Positions 20,330-33,036 are shown, numbered from the stretch's first letter. The stretch is DNA of 64,000 nucleotides from Gnetum montanum (GCA_015680685.1 MNCI01011109.1:190358-254357); one strand, 5' to 3'. Made by a program: numbers and translations. The notes: a model not told the origin generated them from the sequence alone.

Positions 20330-21535
20330 TATGTTTGATAATAGCCAGCATGGGTTGAGTTTTTTAACTTCTTTTCTTGCTTGTCTAATCACCTTTACAA
20401 TGTTTGTATGAAATCACCAAGATTGTTGTTATAAACTTAAATTATTGAGTCCTTTATTTCTATTTTTAGATCTCTCCACCCATTCTTAGCACTCTCAGGT
20501 CTAAATAACTTCGATGAGAGTTGCTTCTATAATGATTTAGAAACACCCATAATAATTTGAGGTATACTAGCATAACGATTTATTAACAAGATGTCAAGTA
20601 TCTCTTATATAAAGATTGGTACCGCTAATAGAAAGTAAGAGTATCCTTGGGCCCATGAATAATTGTGAATGCTTTAGAATTATTAAATTCTTCGATTTTG
20701 GTTCGAATTTGGTTGATGAACCCTTCTTTCTTAAATGCCTAATTCTTGGATCTGAATCTTGCTTTATATTTTTATACATTCTCAAGTCTAATTTTGATAT
20801 CTTTCTATAAGTTCAATGAAGAGGGGGAAAATCTAGGATGTTAATTTATAGTTGTTATTTATCTATTCTTTGTTGTTCAACATATGAATTGCTTGATTAA
20901 ATGATTAATGATATGATGGTAACAAAAGTTAAATTTAGATGATTTTATTTTGTAAGTATTGCTAGAAAATATAAATTATTATTATACCATTGAACAAATC
21001 TAATATTATTATTTTATCTATCCCTTGTGGTCATTTCTTTAGTTTACAACTGTGTGGAAGATCTAGATTTTATATATATATATATAAGTTAAATAAATCA
21101 GAGTTTGACTTTTAAATTAGATGAATTTTGCATAGATTTTGACTATGGCTATTTCTTTTTAAAATTTTCTCTTACATCACAAAATTAATATTGATTAACC
21201 TATTGAAAAGCTAGATCCTGAAGTAGCTAATTTTATTTTAATTTTATATGTTAATGTCAGTTTGATTGTTATAGAAAGAAAGTTACCTGTGCATTTTCTT
21301 CTTTCAACCAACAATTTTTGGGGGCTTCGGGTGTTAGCTATTGCTCCCTAAGGATGGGTGTTACACATTATGTGAGAGAGTGAAAAGAAGTCATTCTTGT
21401 ATGACTTTGAGCTTTGTGTGAGAGGGATTAGTATGAAGATCATTCAATTATACAAGAAAGAATAAATATCTATTTTCCTCTCTTGTTTTTAGGCTAATTA
21501 GGCTTGGAATTGGGTTGGGGCTTTCAGATACTTAT
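20330..21535. other. Interval without a recognisable gene
   Basis: AT-rich. Contains a (TA)n run at about 21070-21086. At 21315-21335 a G-rich tract precedes 'tgttag', which could be a purine tract next to a lost LTR, but no partner was found. Confidence 0.4.
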
Positions 21536-21539
21536 TAAA

Positions 21540-21890
21540 AACATGTTGTAAAGAAATAATATGCAACATGGTGAGATCCTTATGGATGGTACAATAGCCT
21601 TATTCTCAGTGTGTTCAATTTAACATAAGAAATCCTTCTATGGAATTCAACCAAATCTAATGTAGACTTGGTAGATTCATATGGTAGGGCATTAGAACAA
21701 TTCATTAGTTCTCAAGTTCTATTACCTAGGATTAATGTTCCAATCAAATAGTGAAATTGATAAGGATATTAAAAATAGAATTAAGATAATATGATTAAAA
21801 TGGAGAGAGCCCAATGGCATTTTATACAATAAAAACATTCCAATAAAACTAAAAGAAAAATTTTATAGAAGAGTGAACAATTTGCTATTT
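21540..21890 (+). pseudogene. RTE-type LINE C-terminal fragment (uninterrupted relative of the insertion site)
   Basis: Translation gives YYLGLMFQSNSEIDKDIKNR (about 21722-21780) and LKWREPNGILYNK, IPIKLKEKFYRR (21800-21870), matching the C-terminal region of RTE LINEs. The 5' part (21540-21720) aligns with 8605-8735. It shows the structure of the site into which the gypsy element at 8761 inserted in the other copy. Confidence 0.75.
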
Positions 21891-23838
21891 CATATGGTAC
21901 TAAGGTGTTAGACTATAAAAAAACTGAAAAAAAAATATAACAAAAACAAAAATACTTTCTAGATTTTGAATATCATAAGAAAAGATAAATTGCATAGTAC
22001 ACCAATGACAGGTGATTTAAGTATTTAGTTCACTTTCTTGTTAAGTAAGAAGTTGCTAATTCAAGTCATGCTTATTCTAATATATCATGTTGAATATATG
22101 TCTTGGATTGTACTTATCACTAAATTATTTCAAGTTTCAACACCTTCTTTTCCTCGTTGATAAATTTCACAATATAAATATTAGAGTAACATGTAGAATG
22201 GTTTCTATTGCAAATAAGTTATAAGAATAATGGCTTAGATGGTTTGGTTAAGTTCAAGAAATATTATATAATAAAATTTTTTTAAAAAATTACCACATCA
22301 CAAGTTTAAACCCACTAAGAGGAAAAGCAAAAAATGGCTTTAAAAAAATTAAAAGAAAACATGGTAAAATTACATGTAAATAAACCTTTAGCTCTTGATA
22401 TCGGAAAATAATAAAAGAGAAAAAAGCTAAGATGTTAATGATAAACAATTATGTAGCAAACTTATCAAATTTTAAGTTGATTCTAGTTTACTTAATGTTA
22501 TAAAATTGTATACAAAAAAATAATTTTTGAATTAAAAGATGAAGTAACTACATAATTTTGTTAGTTTTACAACAATATAGAACTAAAGCAAGGTTATTCC
22601 TTTTCACCAACATTGAACTAGAATAGTGAATTAACAATATAACAATAATTATATTATTAAAATGAATTAGTCATAGATATCACTTTTAATCTTTTCAAAT
22701 CATGTAGCACTAATTGCAAATTTAATAAACAAAGTTAAAAGTAATATTGCATTAACTAGAAAAAGTTTGTGAAAGTATAGAAATAAAAGTAAGAAACTTT
22801 ATTTTAACAATATTTATCCTCAAAACATATAGTCAAATTAGAACTTTATAACTTAGCATTGGCTATTAAAATCAAGCCCATGACTTGGAGCTTTCAAATT
22901 GAGTCTTATCATTAGGCTAACACCTTATTATATATTACAACAATTTTCACATAACTCGAAGGCTTTACATAGAATAACAAGCAAATGTAGTAATCACAAT
23001 GTTTAGAATTCAACAATTTAAAAATATCCTTTTGAAACAATTGCATAACCTAAGTACTTTATGAATTTATATAGTGAGTTCCAAGTTTTGATAAAGAATC
23101 ATGGAAAAAATAAAATAAATTCAAAAATATTTCTTGGTGGATGAATTCAAGATAAAAACCTAAATCTCGTGTGAAATGCTTATATTAGAAGCTAGTTTGT
23201 TGCTATTGAAAATTACATTTATTGCTTCTTAACATTCTATTTTAATAAAATATCAATAAGATCGCAAGAGAGATCATTCAAAGTTCTCAACAATAAATGT
23301 GATTACAAAAATAGGTTGTTGAAAATATTGATGTCATAATAAATTTAGAGTAAGCTAGGAAACGTATAAAGTTTTAGCTAGATGGCAAAATGAAGCACAA
23401 ATACAAAAAAAAAGGCTTAAAATTTACTCATAAATCATTAGAAAGAGCAGACATGAAGAAGCAAAATATCTACATGTAGTCCTTTCAATATCCATCAAAG
23501 CACTAATTATTACAGTAAAAATGAGATCATACTACTTCCAAGTTCAAACTCAAAGATAGAATAATATATAGCATGAAGATAAATTTACTATAAGATGTAG
23601 AAGATAATGTAGGTTCAGTTAAATGCTACCAAGATGGAGAGGCAACCACTATTAACAAATAGGAAACCAAGGCTAGTTAAGATCTAACAAACATATAATG
23701 CAATAATCTAGTAGAAAAAATTAGTTAAGAAACTAGGAAAATTATTGAAAAAGCAGCAAAAAAAATTTTCATGCATGGGTGGTGGGTCAAATCTCTAGTT
23801 AATTTTTATATCAACTATTTTGTGATGAATTGGCATTG
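21891..23838. other. AT-rich interval, nothing recognisable
   Basis: No conserved protein motif, structured repeat or RNA gene was recognised on either strand. Confidence 0.4.
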
Positions 23839-24735
23839 GTTTTTGATGAGGACATCACCTAGCCCTTATGCAATCCTAAATGTATTTTGGATATGCGTTT
23901 GTATGTTGTTTGTGTGTATATTCTTTTGTTGAATTTTGATGATGATTCAAGGATATTTTGACATGTTTGGAAGTGTTTTGGAATTGTTTTGATGAGTTTA
24001 GGAGGTTCCGAGGGCTATGGGGACTTTTTTAGAGGTGTCTAGACGTTTGAGACCTTAAAACAAGCATCTTTATGTTCATCCCTAGCAAGTGAGACTTCCC
24101 AGCTATATTCAAGACATTTCAGCTACATTCAAGATGTTCTGGCTACACTCAAAACATCCCAACCAAGACGTCCCATATGATTTCAAGATGTCCCAGTTGA
24201 TAACAACCACTTTTAGGTGAGACATTCCATTCTTCTCTAGGATGGCTCATACACATTTTAATGGATATCAAACTGAATGGAAAATTGGAGGAAAGATAAA
24301 AGGTCACACCAAGAAACTAAAAATAAGAGTCCAAGGCCTAAGTTTGGTTAAGAGTAAAAGAAGAGAGATTTGAGAGGGCTCTTGAGAGCTTATGCAAGAA
24401 GAGTTTGCATGAGAAGCAAGGGAGAGCACTTGAGAGAGGTTGAGAGAATCTCTTATAAGCGTCTTATCTTGAGCTTGGCTCCATTGTGAGTAATTGAGAA
24501 TTCAGAGGAGTCATGTCTAACCTCTAAGATCCTTGGAATAGATGTGAGTTGAGCTTGGCTCCTCATCTTTGATATAATTCTCTATATTTTGAAAGTTTTC
24601 TTATAAAAAGGGGAATTTTCTCCAATTCATTAGTTTATTGTTGCTTTTAAGTTGAATTTTGCTTAGGAAGCATGTGGAATGGGTCCTTTTGGAGTCTATT
24701 AAGGTAGGTTCCACATCAATTTTTATGTTTTAGTA
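23839..24735 (+). repeat. LTR-like segment with repeated motif
   Basis: Starts about TGATGAGGAC. Contains several 'aagac(a/g)t(c/t)cca' variants between 24090 and 24200 and a purine-rich leader from 24350, the same plan as 18301-18960. Immediately after, 'ggtatcaatgggt' (24738) faintly resembles a tRNA-Met primer site (TGGTATCAGAGC). No second LTR found. Confidence 0.3.
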
Positions 24736-25090
24736 AAGGTATCAATGGGTAATGAGTGGTGTAGCAATTCCATTAGAAAATGAACATTAAGTATTATTAA
24801 AATGATGCAAAATAGATTTCCTTAAAAGAAACTGAAAAATCTATTATCAATCTTATATGAGCTATTAAACCTAGAGCATTGGTTGGTTATGGGGAATTAT
24901 ATACAAAATTTATTTAAGTTACATAAATATTAAACACATTTCACATTTGTTGTTACTGATGCATTTTGCAAAAGTCAATTTATCAAACAATTCCTTTATA
25001 TGTATATCAAGGAAATAAAATTTTAGTTTTGATTGCATAAAATATATAAGTTTAGAGTTATTTATTATAAATTTTTGTAGACAATTATCA
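24736..25090. other. Interval without a recognisable gene
   Basis: AT-rich, no coding motif found between the LTR-like segment and the start of the second gypsy element. Confidence 0.4.
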
Positions 25091-25095
25091 ATCCC
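25091..25095. repeat. Target-site duplication (left), ATCCC
   Basis: Abuts the 5' LTR start; repeated at 35483-35487 directly after the 3' LTR. Confidence 0.75.
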
Positions 25096-26370
25096 TGATA
25101 AAAAATCTAGCAGTAATTTATACGTCGATTGTAAGCCCTAGATCCAAGAAATTGTTTTGTGCACCCAATGTTTCTAGTCTAGCACATTTAATTAAGGTTA
25201 TTAGTCCTTGATGATGCATCCTTTCCTTTCATGTCACACTCCTAGATTTCATGCCTAATTCCAAGCCCTTTTGAATGATTCTGGCTTCATTTGGATGTCT
25301 CAAGCCTATTCCAACATGTTCCTTTGCGTTTTAGCTTGTTCCAATAGGAAAGTGGTCAATTGTGGTAGATGGGAAGGTGCATTGAGTACCCTATGCTAGC
25401 GCATCCCTGCATCAATGTAGGGGTGCTAGTGCATCCCCTCCTTAGCCTTTCTTAACCCTCCTTACCTGTAGGATGACTTTGGGTGGCCAATATGACATTG
25501 ACAAGCCTCTGTTGATGTCCAAGTACTGATGAACCCTCTCCATTCCCACACAAAAACTATAAATACCCAAGAAGAGTTCTCAAACACAATCAAGTTTTAC
25601 TTACTCATTTATTGAGCTTGTGGCATTTATTTTTGTGTGAAGAGCTCTTCCTCTCTTAGGTAAGTTAATATTCCTTCTCTATTTATTTGTATTTTGAGTC
25701 ATCACTTTCACAAATGTGGCTAGACTCTATCATAGTGCTACCTTGCTTACGTAGCCCAAAACCATTTGGTTGATGTAGAGTCCAGTGTTTGCATAAAGAT
25801 TAAAGCTTATGATTTTTTATTTTTTTAATGTTAATGTCGTAAAACTTTAAAATACCAAAAACATTATAAAGAATTAAAACCATAACAAAGTCATTTATTT
25901 TAGTCTCATTTTCATAAGCTACGATGACTCAACCTTATCCAAGGAGGTCACAACTATGCAACATGATGTTAGGCCATCAAGGTTGTAAATAAAAATATTT
26001 TTATTTACATTTCATGTGTAGTATTGCACCTATCCCTTGAGTGATTGCAACACATGTGTGTGTGTGTGTGATCATTTCTTCTATCTCTAGGTGGAATTAC
26101 AATGCATGTGCACATTTGTTTTATTTCTTATAAGCATAAAATCTATAAAAATTATAAAATATAAAGTTATAAATATTTCCTTTCCTATTATGATAACATG
26201 GGTTTCATTTTATTATATGTATTATAATCTCTTTTATATTTTTGTGAATGCAATGATATACACAAGTGTTCTTGGCAATCCACTCAACATTATCTTTGAA
26301 GCTTACGACTGGATTTCATTGTGATTCAAATGATAAATCCCTTGGTTCAAAATCGATGGCACCCCTATCA
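25096..26370 (+). repeat. 5' LTR (1275 bp)
   Basis: Starts TGATAAAA, ends CCCCTATCA; aligns with 33979-35482 (for example 'gtaatttatac' with 'gcaatttatac', 'aaatgataaatccctt' with 'gaatgataaatccctt'). Confidence 0.85.
25558..25565 (+). promoter_or_regulatory. LTR TATA box (TATAAATA)
   Basis: Perfect TATAAATA in the 5' LTR; the 3' LTR has the decayed form 'tataagta' at about 34412. Confidence 0.6.
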
Positions 26371-26371
26371 T

Positions 26372-26389
26372 TGATGTCATTGTCAAGGA
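26372..26389 (+). promoter_or_regulatory. Primer binding site, tRNA-Asp type, fully transition-decayed
   Basis: TGATGTCATTGTCAAGGA, one base after the LTR end. All seven differences from TGGCGCCGTTGCCGGGGA are C-to-T or G-to-A. Confidence 0.75.
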
Positions 26390-26495
26390 TGGCATTAGTG
26401 AATTTTCTGAAAATACTTATATAATTTCAATTTTAACCTTTATTCAACCCTAGTGTGTTTCTTAGCATTGTGTATACGTTGTGAACACAAGCAAG

Positions 26496-28110
26496 ATGGT
26501 AGATGATGCTAGAAGCCTACCGAGGACCTCAAAGGAAGCATCAAAGTCTATCATATTTGTGCATGCAAATGATCCAACTATACCATTGCTTGTTTTAACT
26601 TATTATTAGGACAAGTAATGGAGATGGCATCACATTCATGGACATTTTATGAAGGAACTAATTGTAACTATAGTAGCAAATCTAAAAGAAGCCCTAATCA
26701 ACCTTAGGTTGCAAGAATTCCAAGCATTCTACCTGGCTTCAACAACTAACCTTAGTGATTATGAGTCTCATCTAAGGCAAAATCTTCAAGATCAAATGAT
26801 GAAAGAGGAGAAGATCCATCATAGCTTTTCATCTAATCACTCAGATGAGGAGAAAGACGAAAAAGCATATATTAAAGGAAAAGGACCACTTCACCATGAA
26901 GACTCATGGTTAAGAGCTATCAATTCCAATGTAGCGCAAACCTATGAGGATGATTTCCTCATCATGTTTTAACATGTTCACCTATCAGGACCATCCAATG
27001 ATGATAATTCCCCCTTGTTCAATTGGGGTGAATATCATGAGCTCAACAAAGCTTTTTGTATTTTAAAGAAGCATGTTCGTGATAGCAGGATTAAACATAT
27101 CAACATGGTTGATATCCCATTACACAAAGGATATACCAATGATGATTCCAAACTTCATGTACAAGCATTTGATAATGCTTATTATTTACAAGGGATCATC
27201 AGTGATTGGTTGAAGTTGCAGCTATTCCCCTATGCCTTCATCAAGTAGGCTAAGATCTAATATAAATCCTTGCCACTTAAGTCAATTCAAGTATGGAAGG
27301 ACATAATTAGATTTTTCTATACTGGGTTCCAAACCTATGCTCTCATTTCCAACTTTTGAAAGAAGATGGCTAGATGAAGATAAGGAGCACTTGAATCTCT
27401 GGACATCACCATGGATAGATATCTTTAGACTACCCATCACTATCTAAACCATGGCTTTATTCAAAGAGGATAAATCATACATATTGTGGAAGGATTAAGG
27501 CAAGAAATAAGAGAGTGAGTGGATATGTACGCAATGGGCTTGATACAAAAAACGTTTGTGGCCCAAATCAAATCGCTCTTGGAAACTATTGCTAGTATGG
27601 AGGGTGAATGGAGCAAATGACAACCTTCATAGGAGTATAAATATGATTCCATGCATAGGAAGAAGACCAAAATCATTGAAGATACAACAGAACCTCCTTC
27701 TACTATCAAGGCATTAGCACGTAATCAAGTTTGTACTCATAAAGCCTTGATAGACTTGGCCCATTAGGTGGACCAAGTTTGAGATGCAATGGATAAGAAA
27801 ATGACCACTGCCATCAAGGATCTTAAAGGTAGAGTGGTTGAGGCAGCCAAATCCATTGTACCACCTAGGTATAGAAAGAAGTATCTGGACAAAGGTATAG
27901 AAAAGCTCTCTTTCTCTAAGGGTGTAAGAGAAGATTTGGACAAGGCTTCCTCATCTTGTAGTGATGAGGGTCCCTATGAGTATTGCACAGATCCTTGTAA
28001 TACATAATGTTGCCCAGTCATGGCCCACATGATTGGTAAAATGGAATGTGTTGGAATGCCTTTAAATCCTGAGTTCATTAAGAAGTAGATAAGAAGGACT
28101 CTCTTCTATG
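26496..28110 (+). pseudogene. gag: Ty3/gypsy gag, decayed
   Basis: Likely start ATG 26496 (MVDDARSLPRTSKEA), 106 bp after the primer site. An acidic N-terminal stretch is open at 26649-26970. The gag domain at 27015-27370 has INMVDIPLHKGY, LHVQAFDNAYYLQG, WLKLQLFPYAFIK and LPLKSIQVW, aligning with the gag domain at 10727 (IPRFEGGY, LQAFHDPCAL, LKLFAWTLIK, LESIHQW). A charged C-terminal part is at 27789-28007. Stops between the open parts; no CCHC knuckle recognised. Confidence 0.7.
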
Positions 28111-28729
28111 ACTCATCATACTATCCTAGAGGTGTGTACCCCCAAGCCATGTAGCAATACCAGTAATGGCTTTGGGGTGTTATTCCATGGAATACTCTAA
28201 TGCAACAATTGATGTCATTAGTTCCAAATCCCTATTCCAATAAACCTTCCTTGTAAGCTCCTCACCACCCACAGTAGCTTTTGTTGCCTAATTCCATATA
28301 AGGTGGGATTCCCAATCAACTACAATCAAGACAAACTAAATCATATGATATCACCTACTATGTTAATCCTGATTCCACATTTGCTATGGGAAAATATTAC
28401 CAAGCTCCTATCTACTTGATTACAAAGTGAAATTTTAGGTTCGATGGCAAGATATTGTTTCACAAACATAGACATGAATGCCTTTGCACTAGGTCCATGC
28501 CTCTTCCTCATGTGAAGAGGATAATCCTTCACCCAAAATAGGAGTCAAAATCCAAGAGGTTTTGATACCGTTACCTAAGTGCTGTCAAAGTAATCCATCC
28601 ATCTTAGGAAAGGGTTCTTTCAATGTATCTAGTTGTTTAAATGAGATGGCACTTGATAGTAGTGACGTTGTAACAATCATAATATCTAAGGTGATTACTT
28701 AGGCAGTAAAAGAAGGTGATTTGGTCAAG
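28111..28729 (+). other. Gag-to-protease spacer of the element
   Basis: Decayed continuation of gag; no domain recognised. Pro/Tyr/Gln codons visible near 28130-28330 parallel the Gln/Pro/Tyr-rich gag tail of the first element. Confidence 0.45.
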
Positions 28730-29143
28730 AAGAAGATTGATCCTAACAGTCCCATGGTGGAAATCATAATTGATGAGAGAGATCACTACCTAGCTTTATG
28801 TAACTCTAGTTCGGGAGTCAATATTATTTCATTACAATAGTACCTTGATTGGGGGCTTTCCTCTCTCAAGAGTACTAACATCAATTTGGACCTAGAAGAC
28901 CAATCTTATACATACCCCATGGGACAAGTGAGTGATATTATGACTACTTTGGTAGGATGGTCATACCCTACTAATTTCCTAGTGATCAAACCATTGATGT
29001 CAGGCTCCACCTTGAAATTAGTAAGAAAGATGCAATTGGGAAGACATACTACAAGTGAATCTCATGGGATCCTTTCTAGTCTTTTGGCAAGCATGGTTGC
29101 AACTACTATGTCACAAAGTGCCTTTATGCCATTAGAGATGTGA
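28730..29143 (+). pseudogene. Ty3/gypsy aspartic protease domain
   Basis: ALCNSSSGVNIIS (28794-28832) aligns with ALLDSDSGVNLIS of the first element; the catalytic Asp is changed to Asn here. Downstream LDLEDQSYTYPMGQVSDI and YPTNFLVI match the rest of the fold. The closing 'IILGRPFL' block is lost. Confidence 0.75.
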
Positions 29144-29579
29144 ATTACCTAGAAGAATATCTAGCTCATGAAGTTGCACATCAGGTCTTTGAGAGACCAA
29201 TTAATGCTTTTACCCTATATGATGTTGAATCATCCGATTCGAAAAGGAAGAATACAATGAAGATAGATGCAGTGGTGCAATACAATCCTAAATTCTAGAT
29301 CACTCTTGTTTTTTCCTATGATATTTCCTCACCATCACTCAAACTCAAGCCACTTCCAACAGGCTTGGAGTATTTATTTCTTATGAATAGTCATACTATC
29401 ATCATTAATTATTTTCTAATGATAATATAAAAGGCTAAATTAAAAAGGATAGCCACAAAGTGGAATAGAGCCTTTGCCTAATCCCACAATGAACTCATGG
29501 GAATTGACCCTTCAATCTATCAACACCACATATATACAAACTTGAGTGTTAGACCTTTGCGAATACTACTATGTAAACT

Positions 29580-30420
29580 CAATCCAAATATGCAAGATGT
29601 GATGAAAGGTAAAATCATCTATCCTCTATAAGCTACTTTCATACCTCCTATCTTTGACAATGAGGAGGTCAGTCCAACTATAGTTGCACCCAAGAAAGAG
29701 AACGAATGCACAGTCGGTATCAACTACAAGTTGCTAAATGCTTCTACTTTTAAGGACCATTTCTCATTGCCATTGATGAACTAGGTATTGGATAATACCT
29801 CTAGTAGGAGTACTACAACTTTCTTAATAGGTACTCTAATTACAATCAAATCAATATAGCACCAAAGGACCAAGACACAACTCCCTTTATTTGTCCATGG
29901 AGGATCTTTGCCTTCAATCACATGTCCTTTAGGTTATGTAATGCACCATCCATGTTCGAATGACTAGTAATGTCAATGTTCCAAGATTACATCAATAGGA
30001 GTGTAGAAGTCTTCATGGATGAATTTTCCACTTATGCCAAAACATTTTAGGAAGACTTGGAGTAGCTTCAAGTTGTCCTACACTGCTGCTGCCAAGTGAA
30101 CTTAAAGCTGAATTAGGAAAAAAGCCATTTGATGGTGATTGAGGGCATTGTTCTTGGCCATAAAGTATCAAAAAAGAGAATTGAAGTTGATCCTAACAAG
30201 ATCTACACCGTCAAGAACATGACACAAATGCCCATAATAGTTAAAGAGGTGTGATCTTTTTTGGGTCATATTAATTGTTATCATCATTTTATTAAAAATT
30301 ATTCTAGAATAGCCAGGCTCTTATTTGAGCTCATGAAGAAATACATTCTATTCTTGTGGAACAAGGACTATAAGAATGTCTTCCAATGTCTAAAGAAAAG
30401 GATAACCTAAACCCATGTGT
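29580..30420 (+). pseudogene. Ty3/gypsy reverse transcriptase
   Basis: Frames give VSPTIVAPKKENECTVGINY, KLLNASTFKDHFSLPLMN, then in other frames the block around 29880-29960 (PxxxFAFNHMSFxLCNAP) and VFMDEFSTYAKTF (30006-30045), where the second catalytic Asp of FMDDF has become Glu. The C-terminal part (GHKVSKKxIEVDPNKIxT, about 30160-30215) is also traceable. Multiple stops. Confidence 0.8.
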
Positions 30421-30931
30421 TGTAGAGTACTAATTGAACTTAATCATTTCACATAATGATAGATGCTTCTATGTTCACATTAGGTGCTTTCCTAATGAGA
30501 TTTGATGAGAAGAAGAGACCCTACTACATTCACTATGCTAGCTAAAGCATTGTGGAGCCTTAGTTAAACTATATCAACAAGGAAAAGAAGTTGATAGCCA
30601 TTGTTTTTACACTCTAAAATTCAAGTGTATGTTCTGGGATGCAAAAATGTTTATTGGCATTGATCATAGCACCATCTGATTTCTCATGAGCAAACTGAAT
30701 GTAAGTCCTCATGTGATACAATGGTTAGTTCTCTTACAAGAATTCGACCTTAATATGATTGATCACAAGGGAGCTAAGAATGTGATGGTAGATCATCTAT
30801 CACAATTACAAATTAGCAACAAGGGAGAAGGTGTACTTCGTGATGACTTTCAAGATGCTCATATTTATAAGGTCATTTTCAAATCAAAAAGTCCATGTTA
30901 CGCTAGCATTTTTAATTACTTTGTGGACTAG
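30421..30931 (+). pseudogene. RNase H domain of pol
   Basis: IDHSTIxFLMSKLNVSP then VIQWLVLLQEFDLNMIDHKG and AKNVMVDHLSQLQ (30660-30815) match the family's 'TDHxAIRYLxxKxDAKPRLIRWxLLLQEFDLEIxDKKGxENxVADHLSRL'. An open run of 81 codons survives at 30686-30931. Confidence 0.8.
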
Positions 30932-30984
30932 AAGCTTTCTCCTAGATGGGACAAACATAAAATCCAATGGTTCCAACATCAAGT

Positions 30985-31660
30985 AAGACCTTGGTTATCA
31001 AATAGCATCTCTACAAGCAATGTCTTGATGGCCTAATAAGGTGGTGTGTTGCTGATGAGTGTCAAGCTAATGTCTTAACTCATGTGCATGATGGTGTTTG
31101 TGGTGGGCACTCTACTAGAAAGAGAACCACAATAAAGTTGCTACTCATGGACTATTTTTAGCCCACCATGTTCCATAATGCTTAACACTTCATATTTTTT
31201 TAAGACAAGTGCCAACATGAGGAAGGTATGTTCTCATGTATGGAGGAACCACTATAGTGGATCTAACCACTAGAGCCCTTTGACATGTGAGGGATTGGCT
31301 TTGTTAATCACATCACTCCTACCTCTAATGGCAAGGCATACATTATTGTATGTGTTGATTATTACATGAAGTGGATGAAAGATGCTACTATTAAGGACTA
31401 CTCATCTACCATTGTAGCAAACTTCCTATGGAACAATGTGCTCCATAGACTCAAAATCCCAAGAATCTTAATCTCCAATAATAGTACGCATTTTACTGGT
31501 AAGGTTTTCCAAAATTTATTAGAATCTTGTAAAATTAATAATAAGTTAAGTTCCCTTTATTTCCTACAGGCCAATGGCTAAGTAGAAGTTACTAACCATG
31601 AAATTGTTAGAATACACAGGAAAACAGTTAGTAGGTACATAAGAGATTAGGACAACAACC
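30985..31660 (+). pseudogene. Integrase: zinc-binding and catalytic core
   Basis: N-terminal HHCC-like part: LYKQCLDGLIRWCV, VHDGVCGGHSTRKRT (31085-31130), DKCQ (31205). Catalytic core 31280-31620: GKAYIIVCVDYYMKWM holds the first Asp; ISNNSTHFTGKVFQNL (31470-31520) is the second block with the Asp of SDNGTHF changed to Asn; QANG-stop-VEVTNHEI holds the Glu. So at least one catalytic residue is lost. Confidence 0.8.
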
Positions 31661-32160
31661 TTAATGGTGCTCTTTGGGCTTATTGAACAACATGGAAAAA
31701 TACTACGGGTTATACTCTATTCGAGCTTATCTATGGACAAGTTCCATGGCTTCCTATTGATCTTGAGAAGAAAACCTTAGGTAGTTTGATGGATTTGGAT
31801 ATGACCTTAGATTCTACTAAAAAAGAAAGGCTGATTAACCTCCTCTTTCTTAATAAAAATCATAGAATCGCCTTGATGTGCAATGAATTAGGACATTCTT
31901 ACACCAAGGCTCACCATGATGTTTGCACCAGAGAGTTTAATTTCAAACCTAGCAAAAAGGTCCTCTATTTTAATCCACTCTACTAGCACCATTTTGGTAA
32001 GTATTAATTTCAATAGTAAGGACCATAGATCTTCTACACTAGTCACCAGTCTAGCATAATCCACATTTACCATCTTGATAAACCAAATAAAATCTTTTTG
32101 GTTAATGGGCAACACCTAAAGCATTATAGAGAACATATTTCTCCTCTAAGAGTATCTAAT
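31661..32160 (+). pseudogene. Integrase C-terminal region
   Basis: ALWAY, TTGYTLFELIYGQVPWLPID (31670-31760) match the family's 'ALWAYRTAFKTPIGMSPYxLVYGKACHLPVE'. Downstream LDxTKKERLINLLFLNKN and TREFNFKPSKKVLYFNPL match the 'R.F.VGD.VLLFNSRL' block; VNGQHLKHYREH (32098-32130) ends the chromodomain-like tail. Confidence 0.75.
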
Positions 32161-32216
32161 ATTGAATCTTGTGTTCTATACTTAGAGGTCTATTAGGTGA
32201 TAGATATAGATTAGTC

Positions 32217-32226
32217 GTGGGGGAGA
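32217..32226 (+). promoter_or_regulatory. Purine-rich tract after pol (GTGGGGGAGA)
   Basis: Matches 15130-15139 in the first element in sequence and position, just after the end of integrase. Confidence 0.45.
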
Positions 32227-32996
32227 ATCCTCCATGTCATGTTGATTTTTTTGTTCCATTCTGCTATTGTGCTTGTGTGTCCTAATAAAGTGTGTATGTT
32301 TAGTTAGAACTCTTTATTTTTTTAAGCTTACCAATCAATCATTCATGAGTTTTTTTCCTTCTCTTAAGCATTTTTTGGATGTATGGAAAAATCAATTAAT
32401 GTGTTTTATGAATGGTCACCTAATAAGCCAATGGTGAATGAGTGAGTTACAAATGCGATGATGATGCAGAAGCATCAAATAGATCTAACATGAAGCCTTG
32501 ATCAATGGAATGTCCACATTGCAAAAATTCATCCAATCATTTTCTTCTATCCATCATTGGTGAACCAAGCTTAAATTCAATGGGGATCTTGGACTCACAC
32601 TGTGGGTTGGTAAAGCTAATGCTACTAGAACTATGCACATGTGGTGGGTCTACACCTTACGAGATTCAGATTTCTTAGAAGAGTGCTTGATCATTGAAAG
32701 AAAAGGATGTGCCATTGAGGATTCTTGTGATCATAGAGTGGATCTAATCGATGTGATTAGACCAAAGTGTGTGTGCTCCCTTGCTTGGCCACCTTGGTCA
32801 GAAGAGATTTTCAATCTTGCAAACCTATGTATGTCATGTGGTGAGGAATGAATTTTCCCATCATGTAAGTCAAAGACTCTAGGTAGCAATGCAATACTTC
32901 AGTTGTTCCCATAATCCTCATGCAACATCAAAAATCCTCTTCTCATGAAAAAAAAGGAGAGAAAAAGAAAAGAAAAGAGATAAAAATGAAAATGTT

Positions 32997-33036
<40 letters not shown>

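Noticed and set aside
20051-20351. Minus-strand open frames rich in Leu, Ser and Phe
   Set aside because: They are the complement of a purine-rich low-complexity stretch; no domain and no conserved pattern.
24738-24750. tRNA-Met primer binding site after the LTR-like segment
   Set aside because: Only 'ggtatca' matches well; with no second LTR or coding part the call would rest on seven bases.
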